Positions 1-7,397 of a stretch of 64,000 nt of DNA are shown in pieces (the stretch's first letter is position 1; every line of letters starts with the position of its first letter). Origin of the DNA: CAWUFC02 sp963921335 (GTDB lineage: Bacteria > Pseudomonadota > Gammaproteobacteria > Pseudomonadales > Halieaceae); assembly GCA_963921335.3 (NCBI GenBank), contig CAWUFC020000002.1, positions 372,001-436,000 on the forward strand, in the 5' to 3' direction. The notes under the pieces are model-generated. The model saw only the letters and a program-made list of their open reading frames with translations. It ran no database searches and had not been told where the DNA came from. The position numbers were made by a program, and so were the translations under genes.

Positions 1-789
1 ATCGTCACCAAACAACCGTTCGTAAACCGACTGATCGGATGTGCGAATACCATCTGCAACGGCACAGGCCGCACGCCAGAGCGTATCGGGCAATCGTAAA
101 CCGCCGTCGCGGGGACGGCCGAGCGCATAGCGCAGGGCGCGGCAGAGTCGACGGGTGCTGTACACCTCGCCATCAGTTGCATTGACACAGCTGAATCCAA
201 TGTGGGGCTCACTACTGACGCACAACAACAGCGACACCAAATCAGGCAACGCGATCATCGAGCGCCCGCCCCAGTCGGGCGGCAAAGGCATACCATAGCG
301 AACCAGCTGTAATAACAGGCCCAGGTTTCCCGGAGCCTGCTCACCATACACCAGCGCTGGACGCACACAGCTTACGGCCATGTCGTTGTCGGCAAAGCAC
401 TTAAGCGCCAACTCTGTTTCACGCTTGTAGTAACCGTAGGCTGAGTCAGTAGAAGCGGCTTTAACACTGCTTAAAAACACCAGATGGCGAACACCGGCGG
501 CGCTGGCTGCCTCCGCCAACTGCATGGTGGCCAGATAATTCACGCGTTGATACGCAGTAACATCCGCCTGCTGATGGGCGATACCCGCACAGTGATACAC
601 CACATCAACACCGGCCAGCTCATCGGCGCGGATATCTTCAGCACCAAGCTCAAGCTGCATCGTTGCACCCAGCGCATCGGCGGGAGGCTGACGATAATAA
701 TGCAACACCAGCTCGTCACCGCGCTCCGCCAGTGCAGTCGCCATAGCTGATCCAATGTAACCACTGGCACCGGTCACCAGGGACTTCAT
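1..789 (-). CDS. NAD-dependent epimerase/dehydratase (3' part beyond window)
   Basis: The reading frame starts at the ATG at 787-789 and runs without a stop to base 1, giving 263 visible residues; the C-terminus lies outside the window. The N-terminus has the Rossmann glycine motif TGASGYIG (about residues 7-14), followed by CAGIAH and the short-chain catalytic pattern SSVKAAS...YGYYK (a Ser and a YxxxK pair). This is the extended SDR family that acts on nucleotide sugars, for example UDP-glucose or UDP-GlcNAc 4-epimerases and 4-keto reductases. Substrate cannot be read from the sequence. In Pseudomonas aeruginosa the interval between ihfB and comEA holds the O-antigen cluster, so a role in surface polysaccharide is likely but inferred. 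It lies downstream of comEA on the same strand, separated by a terminator. Confidence 0.85.
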   Translation of the reverse strand, partial: MKSLVTGASGYIGSAMATALAERGDELVLHYYRQPPADALGATMQLELGAEDIRADELAGVDVVYHCAGIAHQQADVTAYQRVNYLATMQLAEAASAAGVRHLVFLSSVKAASTDSAYGYYKRETELALKCFADNDMAVSCVRPALVYGEQAPGNLGLLLQLVRYGMPLPPDWGGRSMIALPDLVSLLLCVSSEPHIGFSCVNATDGEVYSTRRLCRALRYALGRPRDGGLRLPDTLWRAACAVADGIRTSDQSVYERLFGDD

Positions 790-813
790 TTGCGCATCGC
801 TTTGTTATTCTTC

Positions 814-842
814 CAAAAAATAAAGGGAGCCGAAGCTCCCTT
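814..842 (-). terminator. Rho-independent terminator of comEA
   Basis: The arms at 823-830 and 835-842 pair perfectly (8 bp). Read on the minus strand the loop is UUCG, the very stable tetraloop, and the stem is followed by a T-rich run (bases 821 down to 814). It lies just after the comEA stop and just before the epimerase start, so it separates the two transcription units. Confidence 0.85.
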
Positions 843-864
843 GCATGATACGGCTGGGCTCGGG

Positions 865-1167
865 CTATTCCAAGGTAATGCGCTCGCGATTATTGTTCAG
901 AATAGACTGACCAACGCCCCGAACTTCCAATAAATCCTCTACCGAATAAAACGGGCCATAGGCCTCACGGTAGCGAACAATTTCCCTGGCGCGGCTTTTA
1001 CCCACCCCATCCAGTGCCCCAGCGAGTGTATCGGCATCGGCGCTGTTGATATTAACAACGGCCGGTGCCGGATCTGCAGCCAGGGCATGGCTGCTACCCA
1101 CCCATGGATTAAGGGCCAGCACCACTGCCAGCGTCAGTGTTTTAAACAGAGTCATTGCGTTAAACAT
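865..1167 (-). CDS. comEA: ComEA-like helix-hairpin-helix DNA-binding protein
   Basis: This protein has 100 residues. A hydrophobic N-terminal segment (about 8-30, ending SSHALA) looks like a signal peptide, so the product is probably periplasmic. The rest is one ComEA-type domain: the start NINSADADTLAGALDGVGK and the second hairpin VEDLLEVRGVG form a double helix-hairpin-helix. ComEA proteins bind incoming double-stranded DNA non-specifically during natural transformation, though short single-gene copies like this are widespread in bacteria not known to be competent. The start codon has AAGGAG nine bases upstream. The ribosome site lies inside a perfect 12-bp palindrome (1169-1180), which could hide it in the mRNA. 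A terminator follows. Confidence 0.85.
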   Translation of the reverse strand: MFNAMTLFKTLTLAVVLALNPWVGSSHALAADPAPAVVNINSADADTLAGALDGVGKSRAREIVRYREAYGPFYSVEDLLEVRGVGQSILNNNRERITLE

Positions 1168-1250
1168 GAGGAGATCTCCTTATCATTGCGCAGAGCGTCC
1201 TGCCCTGCCTGCACTGTTCAGCCTAGCCCGATTGATGCAAATGTGGAGCG

Positions 1251-1946
1251 CTATTTTCCATCGAGATCAGCCAATATCTGCTGGAGGGTCGCAATTGGGT
1301 CTTCTGACTGGGTAATGGATCGTCCGATCACCAGGTAATCACTGCCACCCGCGACGGCATCCACAGGCGTAACCACCCTGCGCTGGTCGCCTGCGGCGTC
1401 ACCGGCAAGTCGAATACCGGGTGTGACCAGAGCAAATTCATCACCGCACAGATCTTTTAGCATCGAAGATTCCTGTGCCGAGCACACCACCCCATCCAGC
1501 CCAGAAGACTGCGCCAGTTGTGCCAGGGAAGCGACGCGCTCTGCCGGATCACCGGGCCAGCCTAGCTCTGCCAGATCCTGCAGGGACATACTGGTTAGCA
1601 CAGTCACTGCAATGAGAAGTGGTTTGTGCCGACTCTCGTCAACCGCTTCGCGCGCAGCCTGCATCATGCGACTGCCACCGCTGGCGTGTACGTTAACCAT
1701 CCACACGCCCATGTCTGCAGCGGCTTTAACAGCGCCGGCGACCGTATTGGGTATATCGTGAAACTTAAGATCCAGAAAAACCTCGAAGCCGAGCTCATGC
1801 AGTGAAGCGACCAGCGCAGGCCCCGCCCGAGTAAAAAGCTCTTTGCCAACTTTAACCCGGCACAGTGCCGGGTCCATGCGCTGCGCTAATGCCAGCGCAG
1901 CATCAGCGGTATCAAAATCCAGGGCGACAATAACGGGCGAGCTCAA
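1251..1946 (-). CDS. pyrF: Orotidine 5'-phosphate decarboxylase
   Basis: This enzyme of 231 residues converts OMP to UMP, the last step of de novo pyrimidine synthesis. The family signature DLKFHDIPNTV (about 59-69) carries the catalytic Asp-Lys-Asp set, with ALDFD near the N-terminus and the phosphate-binding VTPGIR and VIGRSIT loops near the end. The start is a TTG at 1944-1946 that overlaps the lapA stop (TTGA), with AGGAGG seven bases upstream; the first in-frame ATG is 23 codons later and would remove the ALDFD strand. It is translationally coupled to lapA. The link lapA-pyrF downstream of ihfB is common in gammaproteobacteria. Confidence 0.96.
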   Translation of the reverse strand: MSSPVIVALDFDTADAALALAQRMDPALCRVKVGKELFTRAGPALVASLHELGFEVFLDLKFHDIPNTVAGAVKAAADMGVWMVNVHASGGSRMMQAAREAVDESRHKPLLIAVTVLTSMSLQDLAELGWPGDPAERVASLAQLAQSSGLDGVVCSAQESSMLKDLCGDEFALVTPGIRLAGDAAGDQRRVVTPVDAVAGGSDYLVIGRSITQSEDPIATLQQILADLDGK

Positions 1947-2278
1947 GCAGCGGCCTCCTCTTCCTTGGTGACGCCAGCCGGACTGTCGGCTGCCTTCTCG
2001 GATGTACGTGCCAGGTGTTTTTCCTGCTTACGCAACTGCCGGTTTGCGCGCAGCAGAGAAGCCCGCAGTTTCCACACTACGCCCACCGAGGTCAGCATGC
2101 CGACCAGTCCACCAAGGGTAAATGCGAGCAGCACCCACAGGGCAATTGAGCGCTCGGGTAGCGCAATAACTAGCAGATCCAGCGGGACGGTCGCGGTGTT
2201 CTGCACAGAGAACAGCACACCGATGGCAAGCACGGCGAGGACCGCGGCTAAAAAGAGTATTCGATAAAGTAACTTCAT
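1943..2278 (-). CDS. lapA: LapA-domain inner-membrane protein
   Basis: This small membrane protein has 111 residues. There are two hydrophobic helices (about 5-25 and 45-69), then a basic, coiled-coil-prone cytoplasmic stretch (KLRASLLRANRQLRKQEKHL) and an acidic tail. This is the LapA (DUF1049) pattern; in Escherichia coli LapA is encoded with LapB and takes part in control of lipopolysaccharide synthesis, but LapB is not encoded next to it here. Its position directly after ihfB is the Pseudomonas arrangement. A strong hairpin terminator lies between ihfB and this gene, so it probably has its own promoter in the 64-base gap or depends on read-through. Confidence 0.85.
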   Translation of the reverse strand: MKLLYRILFLAAVLAVLAIGVLFSVQNTATVPLDLLVIALPERSIALWVLLAFTLGGLVGMLTSVGVVWKLRASLLRANRQLRKQEKHLARTSEKAADSPAGVTKEEEAAA

Positions 2279-2292
2279 AAATCCCTATACAT

Positions 2293-2328
2293 AAAAAAAG
2301 GGTATGACCTCCCGGTCATACCCTTTTT
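2293..2328. terminator. Terminator between ihfB and lapA
   Basis: GGGTATGACC (2300-2309) pairs perfectly with GGTCATACCC (2314-2323) across a 4-base loop. It is flanked by seven A on the left (2293-2299) and five T on the right, so it could work in both directions. The functional direction here is minus, ending the ihfB transcript. Confidence 0.9.
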
Positions 2329-2342
2329 GTCGTATCCAATTA

Positions 2343-2639
2343 TCACAGCCCGCCTTGCAGCCCCAGGTTAACTCGCTCGCGCAGTTCCTTGCCTGGCTTG
2401 AAATGAGGCACGTACTTCCCAGTCAACTGCACCGCATCACCGGTTTTGGGGTTACGCCCTTTACGCGGCTCGCGATAATGCAGTGAAAAGCTGCCAAAAC
2501 CTCTGATCTCGATGCGCTCACCGGTCTCTAAGGTTTCGGACATATGCTCCAATATGGTTTTGACGGCTAACTCTACATCCTTCGCAGACAACTGAGACTG
2601 CCTGGACGCGATCAGTTCAATCAATTCAGACTTTGTCAT
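2343..2639 (-). CDS. ihfB: Integration host factor subunit beta
   Basis: This 98-residue DNA-bending protein of the HU/IHF family pairs with IHF-alpha to bend specific sites in recombination, replication and transcription. It shows the N-terminal dimer helices (TKSELIELIA), the central RGFGSFSL strand, and the arm sequence REPRKGRNPKTGD whose tip inserts into DNA. The start TKSELIE and the placing immediately after rpsA identify the beta rather than the alpha subunit. A 12-bp hairpin lies between rpsA and this gene, and a terminator follows. Confidence 0.96.
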   Translation of the reverse strand: MTKSELIELIASRQSQLSAKDVELAVKTILEHMSETLETGERIEIRGFGSFSLHYREPRKGRNPKTGDAVQLTGKYVPHFKPGKELRERVNLGLQGGL

Positions 2640-2709
2640 AATTATAGGCTAAGCCATTGATTCGGCTGCCTATTTTGCACTTATAAAAACTTTTGTGCAA
2701 GCCAGAAAT

Positions 2710-2738
2710 GACAAGGCCCGCATATAGCGGGCCTTGTC
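2710..2738. terminator. 12-bp hairpin between rpsA and ihfB
   Basis: GACAAGGCCCGC (2710-2721) pairs perfectly with 2727-2738 across a 5-base loop. On the minus strand only a weak T-rich stretch (ATTTCT) follows, so it may be a partial terminator or an mRNA-stabilising 3' hairpin for rpsA rather than a full stop. Confidence 0.6.
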
Positions 2739-2762
2739 AGCGATTGAACTCTCAAGCGACGC

Positions 2763-4442
2763 TTAAGAATCTTCACCCATTTGAGCTTTAATCAGGTCAC
2801 CAATGGTGCCCGGAGAAGCGGCTTCCGTCTCCTGATCTTTCAGAGACTTCACAGCATCCTGCTCGTCGTCGTAGTCCTTGGCCTTGATCGACAGCTGCAG
2901 GCCGCAGTTCTTGCGATCTACATTGATGATCTTAGCTTCTACCGTCTCGCCTTCCTTCAGCACGCTGCGCGCGTCTTCAACGCGGTCACGGCTCAGTTCA
3001 GACACTTTCAGGTAGGCTTCTACTTCTTCAGCCAGTTCTACAACGGCGCCACGTGCATCAACTTCCTTGATGGTACCGCTAACAACAGCACCGCGGTCGT
3101 TTTCAGACACGTAGTTGTTCCAGGGATCATCTTCCATCTGCTTGATACCCAGGGAGATACGCTCACGCTCGGGGTCAATAGACAGGATAACGGTCTCGAT
3201 CTCGTCACCTTTGCTGTAGCGACGCACAGCTTCTTCGCCAGCTTCGTTCCAGCTGATGTCTGACAGGTGAACCAGACCATCGATGTTGCCTTCCAGACCG
3301 ATGAAGATACCGAAGTCAGTGATCGATTTAATGGCTCCCGAAATTTTATCCCCTTTGCTGTACTGAGAACCAAAGGCATCCCACGGGTTTTGCTGACACT
3401 GTTTGATACCCAGGGAAATACGACGACGCTCTTCGTCGATTTCCAGAACCATTACCTCTACCTCGTCGCCCAGCTGGACAATTTTGGAGGGGTGTACGTT
3501 CTTGTTGGTCCAATCCATTTCGGACACGTGTACCAGGCCTTCCACACCCTCTTCCAGCTCGGCAAAGCAGCCGTAGTCGGTGAGGTTGGTGATGCGAGCC
3601 ATAACACGGGTGTTCTCCGGGTAGCGGTTGGTGATTTCCACCCAGGGATCTTCGCCCAGCTGCTTCAGACCCAGTGATACGCGGTTGCGCTCACGGTCGA
3701 ACTTGAGGATCTTAACGTCGATTTCCTGGCCCACTTCAACGATCTCGCTAGGATGCTTGATGCGCTTCCAGGCCATATCAGTGATGTGCAGCAGGCCATC
3801 TACGCCGCCAAGGTCAACAAAGGCACCGTAATCGGTGAGGTTCTTGACCACACCCTTAACAGACATGCCTTCCTGCAGGCTGTCCAGCAGGCTTTCACGC
3901 TCTTCGCTGTTGGCTGCTTCCATAACCGCACGACGGGAAACAACCACGTTGTTGCGCTTCTGGTCCAGCTTGATCACTTTAAACTCAAGCTCTTTGCCTT
4001 CCAGGTGCAGTGTGTCGCGAACGGGGCGAACATCAACCAGCGAACCGGGCAGGAATGCGCGGATGGTATTGATATCAACCGTGAAGCCACCTTTGACCTT
4101 ACCGTTGATAATACCTTTAACCACTTCGTCGGCCTCGTGGGCAGCTTCCAGCTCTTTCCAGCTTTCAGCGCGCTTGGCCTTCTCACGTGACAGGCGGGTC
4201 TCACCAAAACCGTCTTCTACGGTTTCCAGAGCCACCTGCACTTCGTCGCCGATTTCCAGGGCGCACTCGCCGCTGGCATCAACAAACTGGGAACGGGGAA
4301 TCACCCCTTCTGACTTGAGTCCCGCGTGAACGGTAACCCACTCATTGTCGATATCAATCACAACGCCAGTCACAATGGAGCCGGGCTGCATGTCGACAGT
4401 TTTAAGGGATTCTTCAAATAATTCAGCGAAGCTTTCGCTCAT
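2763..4442 (-). CDS. rpsA: 30S ribosomal protein S1
   Basis: This 559-residue protein (E. coli S1 has 557) recruits mRNA to the 30S subunit. Six S1 OB-fold repeats can be followed by the recurring pattern G.v..i.dfG.fv.l....GLvH.Sdisw; the first two are the diverged ribosome-binding repeats and the later four bind RNA. Clear repeat cores are DYGAFVDLGGVDGLLH, DYGCFAELEEGVEGLVH and DFGIFIGLEGNIDGLVH. The C-terminus is acidic and variable, as is usual. The gap to cmk is 76 bases and contains a perfect inverted repeat, while no good Shine-Dalgarno precedes the ATG; this resembles the self-regulated leader known for rpsA in enterobacteria. Confidence 0.98.
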   Translation of the reverse strand: MSESFAELFEESLKTVDMQPGSIVTGVVIDIDNEWVTVHAGLKSEGVIPRSQFVDASGECALEIGDEVQVALETVEDGFGETRLSREKAKRAESWKELEAAHEADEVVKGIINGKVKGGFTVDINTIRAFLPGSLVDVRPVRDTLHLEGKELEFKVIKLDQKRNNVVVSRRAVMEAANSEERESLLDSLQEGMSVKGVVKNLTDYGAFVDLGGVDGLLHITDMAWKRIKHPSEIVEVGQEIDVKILKFDRERNRVSLGLKQLGEDPWVEITNRYPENTRVMARITNLTDYGCFAELEEGVEGLVHVSEMDWTNKNVHPSKIVQLGDEVEVMVLEIDEERRRISLGIKQCQQNPWDAFGSQYSKGDKISGAIKSITDFGIFIGLEGNIDGLVHLSDISWNEAGEEAVRRYSKGDEIETVILSIDPERERISLGIKQMEDDPWNNYVSENDRGAVVSGTIKEVDARGAVVELAEEVEAYLKVSELSRDRVEDARSVLKEGETVEAKIINVDRKNCGLQLSIKAKDYDDEQDAVKSLKDQETEAASPGTIGDLIKAQMGEDS

Positions 4443-4461
4443 AGATCTTTACCTGTTTTGG

Positions 4462-4482
4462 CCATATCACCAGTCGATATGG
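4462..4482 (-). promoter_or_regulatory. Inverted repeat in the rpsA leader
   Basis: CCATATC (4462-4468) and GATATGG (4476-4482) pair perfectly over a 7-base loop, 19 bases before the rpsA start. Read as mRNA the loop is GACUGGU. The SD region between this hairpin and the ATG is poor (AGGUAAAGAUCU). In E. coli, S1 represses its own translation through leader hairpins and a weak SD; this element may play the same part. Confidence 0.4.
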
Positions 4483-4518
4483 GTCAGTTTCTATCGCCTT
4501 GCCTGAACCACTACTGGT

Positions 4519-5199
4519 TTACAGTTCAGGAAAGACCTTGTTAACCGAAGACATGACCGTTGCGAACACATCTTCGATGGGTGTTGCCGTACTATCGATG
4601 ACAATGGCATCTTCGGCCGGCACTAATGGAGACACGGAACGTGAGCTATCTCGCTCATCACGTTCTTCGATATCCCTCAAAAGGCGCGCGAGATTAACAC
4701 TTTCTCCCTTATCTATCAACTGCTTATAGCGCCTCTCTGCGCGCTCTTCTGCGCTGGCGGTAAGGAAGAATTTGAGCGGTGCGTCAGGAAAAACCACCGT
4801 TCCCATATCACGTCCATCGGCAACCAGACCGGGAGGCTGCAAAAAGTCCCGCTGGCGCTGCAGCAAGGCCTCGCGAACCTCAGGAATCGCGCCCACTGTG
4901 GAGGCGCCGCGACCCCCCTCTTCGGTACGAATCGCGCGGCTGGCGTCAGTGCCGGCGTGATACACCAGCACTTCACCGGTATCAGCGCGAATAAAGCTCA
5001 CATCCAGATTACGGGCCACGTCGGCTACAGCCGGATGATCCCCAAGATCCACACCTTTCACATCGCATGCATAGGCGGTCACACGATACAGGGCACCGCT
5101 GTCCAGCAGGTGCCAACCGAACGCTTCGGCGAGCCTGGAAGACACTGCCCCTTTGCCCGCACCGGAAGGTCCATCAACGGTGATCAGGTGAGTAGTCAT
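4519..5199 (-). CDS. cmk: Cytidylate kinase
   Basis: This enzyme of 226 residues phosphorylates CMP and dCMP to the diphosphates with ATP. The P-loop GPSGAGKGA is at about residues 10-18, followed by the family pattern LLDSGALYR and, in the second half, VADGRDMGTVVFPDA and the lid region ASAEERAERRYKQL. Length matches the family. The start overlaps the aroA stop by four bases (ATGA), so it is translationally coupled. aroA-cmk-rpsA is a conserved gammaproteobacterial cluster. Confidence 0.97.
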   Translation of the reverse strand: MTTHLITVDGPSGAGKGAVSSRLAEAFGWHLLDSGALYRVTAYACDVKGVDLGDHPAVADVARNLDVSFIRADTGEVLVYHAGTDASRAIRTEEGGRGASTVGAIPEVREALLQRQRDFLQPPGLVADGRDMGTVVFPDAPLKFFLTASAEERAERRYKQLIDKGESVNLARLLRDIEERDERDSSRSVSPLVPAEDAIVIDSTATPIEDVFATVMSSVNKVFPEL

Positions 5200-6512
5200 T
5201 CCGAGGACGAGATTTGCAGCCCCATGCCACGGGCCAGGGCATCAAAGCCAGGAAAGGAAGTGGCAACAATATCGGTGTCATGAATCACGATTTCGGCACT
5301 GGCACGCAGTGCAGCAATAGCAAAGGCCATCGCGATGCGGTGATCGTGATGGCATTCAATCTCGGCACCACCAAGACTGCCATCTGGGCCTGCACCATCA
5401 ATAATGATGCCATCCTCAAGCACCTCGCAGCTGACGCCCATGGCAATCAGGCCATCGGCCATAGCCGCGATGCGATCACTCTCTTTCACGCGCAGCTCAC
5501 GGGCGCCGCGCAGAATGGTTCGACCTTCCGCACAGGCGGCAGCAACAAACAGCACCGGGAACTCATCAATGGCCAGGGGCACCTGGTCTTCGGGAATCTC
5601 AATACCTTTGAGTTGGGCAGAGCGAATCTGGATGTCGGCAACGGGCTCCCCACCCACTTCACGCTCATCGAGCAACTCAATATCACCGCCCATGGCGCGC
5701 AGTATGTTGATGACTCCAATTCGGGTCGGGTTAATACCCACATGGGTCAACAAGACTTCAGAGCCAGGGGCAATTGAAGCCCCCACCATAAAGAAAGCTG
5801 CTGAAGAAATATCGGCTGGTACATCTATATCACAGGCCGCCAGGCTGCCACCGCCCTCCAGGCTGATCACACCGTCTGCGTCACGCTCCACAGCGTAGCC
5901 GAAGCCTCTCAACATGCGCTCGGTGTGGTCCCGGGTCGGCGCAGGTTCAGTGACTGAGGTTTTACCATCGGCGTAGAGGCCTGCCAGTAATACGCACGAT
6001 TTCACCTGGGCACTGGCCATCGGCAAATCGTAGTGGATGCCGGTCAATCCATTCGCTGGCGTAATCTTCAGTGGCGGACGGCCTTCTTCTGCGCTATCGA
6101 TAGTGGCACCCATTTGCGCCAGTGGTGTCATCACCCGCCCCATAGGACGACTGTTCAGAGAAACGTCGCCCGTCAGTTCTGTAGCAAAGTCCTGTCCGGC
6201 CATCAGGCCAGCCATCAGCCGCATCGCAGTACCGGAGTTACCGAGATCCAGCACATCGTCAGGAGCGCTCAGGCCGTGCAGGCCTTTGCCGTGTATGCGT
6301 AACTCGCCGTCGTCGGCTTTTTCGACTTTGACTCCCATGGACTCAAAAGCAGCGCGCGTAGCCTGGGCATCCTCACCTTCGAGAAACCCCCGAACACGCG
6401 TCACTCCATCAGCCAGGGCACCAAGCATGATCAATCGATGAGACATGGACTTGTCACCGGGAACGCGGGCTTCGCCCTGCAAGACGCCACCGGGCAGTAT
6501 GTGAAATTCCAT
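5196..6512 (-). CDS. aroA: 3-phosphoshikimate 1-carboxyvinyltransferase (EPSP synthase)
   Basis: This 438-residue enzyme joins PEP to shikimate 3-phosphate in the aromatic amino acid pathway. Two-lobe family motifs are clear: GDKS (19-22), DLGNSGTAMR (89-98), SAQVKS, TRDHTE, NPTR and REL.VKESDRI. The set GDKS, SAQ.K, RDHTE and N.TR marks a class II enzyme, unlike the E. coli class I form (GSKS). The residue matching Ala100 of the glyphosate-tolerant CP4 enzyme is Gly94, as in sensitive enzymes. In Pseudomonas this domain is fused to prephenate dehydrogenase; here tyrA is a separate gene ending 15 bases upstream. Confidence 0.97.
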   Translation of the reverse strand: MEFHILPGGVLQGEARVPGDKSMSHRLIMLGALADGVTRVRGFLEGEDAQATRAAFESMGVKVEKADDGELRIHGKGLHGLSAPDDVLDLGNSGTAMRLMAGLMAGQDFATELTGDVSLNSRPMGRVMTPLAQMGATIDSAEEGRPPLKITPANGLTGIHYDLPMASAQVKSCVLLAGLYADGKTSVTEPAPTRDHTERMLRGFGYAVERDADGVISLEGGGSLAACDIDVPADISSAAFFMVGASIAPGSEVLLTHVGINPTRIGVINILRAMGGDIELLDEREVGGEPVADIQIRSAQLKGIEIPEDQVPLAIDEFPVLFVAAACAEGRTILRGARELRVKESDRIAAMADGLIAMGVSCEVLEDGIIIDGAGPDGSLGGAEIECHHDHRIAMAFAIAALRASAEIVIHDTDIVATSFPGFDALARGMGLQISSSE

Positions 6513-6527
6513 CAGTCCGAATCCTCT

Positions 6528-7397
6528 TTAATCGCCTTTCTTGATCATAAAGGCGTCACGCGCAGCCTTGGCGCGACTGAACAAATCGTGCATGGCTTCA
6601 CCATCGGCATTTTGGACCATGTCACGCAGCGTACTGAGATGATCAGAGAACTGATCAATGGCACCGAGTATCTCAGCTTGATTGGCGAGAGCAATGTCGC
6701 GCCACATGACCGGATCACTGGAGGCAATGCGGGTAAAATCGCGGAATCCACCAGCAGCAAAACGAAAAATATCCTCACTGGCTTCGCTGGCTGCCAATGC
6801 ATCCACCAGGGTGTAAGCCAGCACATGAGGCAGATGAGAGGTGGCGGCAAGTATGGCATCGTGCTCCGCCACTCCCATATCCACCACCTCAGCACCAGTG
6901 CTGTCCCACATGGCTCGAATTGTTGCCAGGGCATCAGCATTGGTTTCCGGCGTGGGTGTCAGGATGACGCGATGGTCTACGAACAGGTCAGCGACGGAAG
7001 CCTCTACCCCACTCTGCTCGGAGCCGGCAATCGGATGAGCCAGCACCAGCTGTGGCGGCACCACGCCATCATTGGCAGCTACGGCCGCCTCAAGCAGGGA
7101 GCCTTTAACACTGGCCACATCGGTGAGAATCGCGCCCTCTTTCAGCCGCGGCAATACATCCACCATCATCTCGCCGGCAATCAGGGTCGGCGCTGCCAAC
7201 ACCACGATATCTGCGCTGGCCATGGCCTCGTCGAGATCCAGGGTGTAGTCGTCGATCACGCCTAACTCGACCCCTTTCTTCAAAGAGCGATCACGATAGC
7301 CATAGCCGCTGACGCGTTCGCAAAATCCGGTTTGTTTAACCGAGCGGGCCAGCGAGCCGCCGATCAGGCCCAGGCCAATAATCAACAACTGGCTCAT
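6528..7397 (-). CDS. tyrA: Prephenate dehydrogenase
   Basis: This 289-residue enzyme oxidatively decarboxylates prephenate (or arogenate) to the tyrosine precursor. The N-terminal NAD-binding motif GLGLIGGS is at about residues 8-15, followed by LAAPT and AHPIAGSEQSGVEA, the prephenate-site pattern with its conserved His and Ser. The C-terminal helical dimer domain is present; there is no ACT domain and no chorismate mutase part. The start overlaps the pheA stop by four bases. Unlike Pseudomonas, there is no hisC aminotransferase between pheA and tyrA, and tyrA is not fused to aroA. Confidence 0.93.
   Translation of the reverse strand: MSQLLIIGLGLIGGSLARSVKQTGFCERVSGYGYRDRSLKKGVELGVIDDYTLDLDEAMASADIVVLAAPTLIAGEMMVDVLPRLKEGAILTDVASVKGSLLEAAVAANDGVVPPQLVLAHPIAGSEQSGVEASVADLFVDHRVILTPTPETNADALATIRAMWDSTGAEVVDMGVAEHDAILAATSHLPHVLAYTLVDALAASEASEDIFRFAAGGFRDFTRIASSDPVMWRDIALANQAEILGAIDQFSDHLSTLRDMVQNADGEAMHDLFSRAKAARDAFMIKKGD

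Noticed and set aside
6438..7265. Open frame of 275 codons opposite aroA/tyrA
   Set aside because: It spans the junction of two certain genes and has no recognisable domain.
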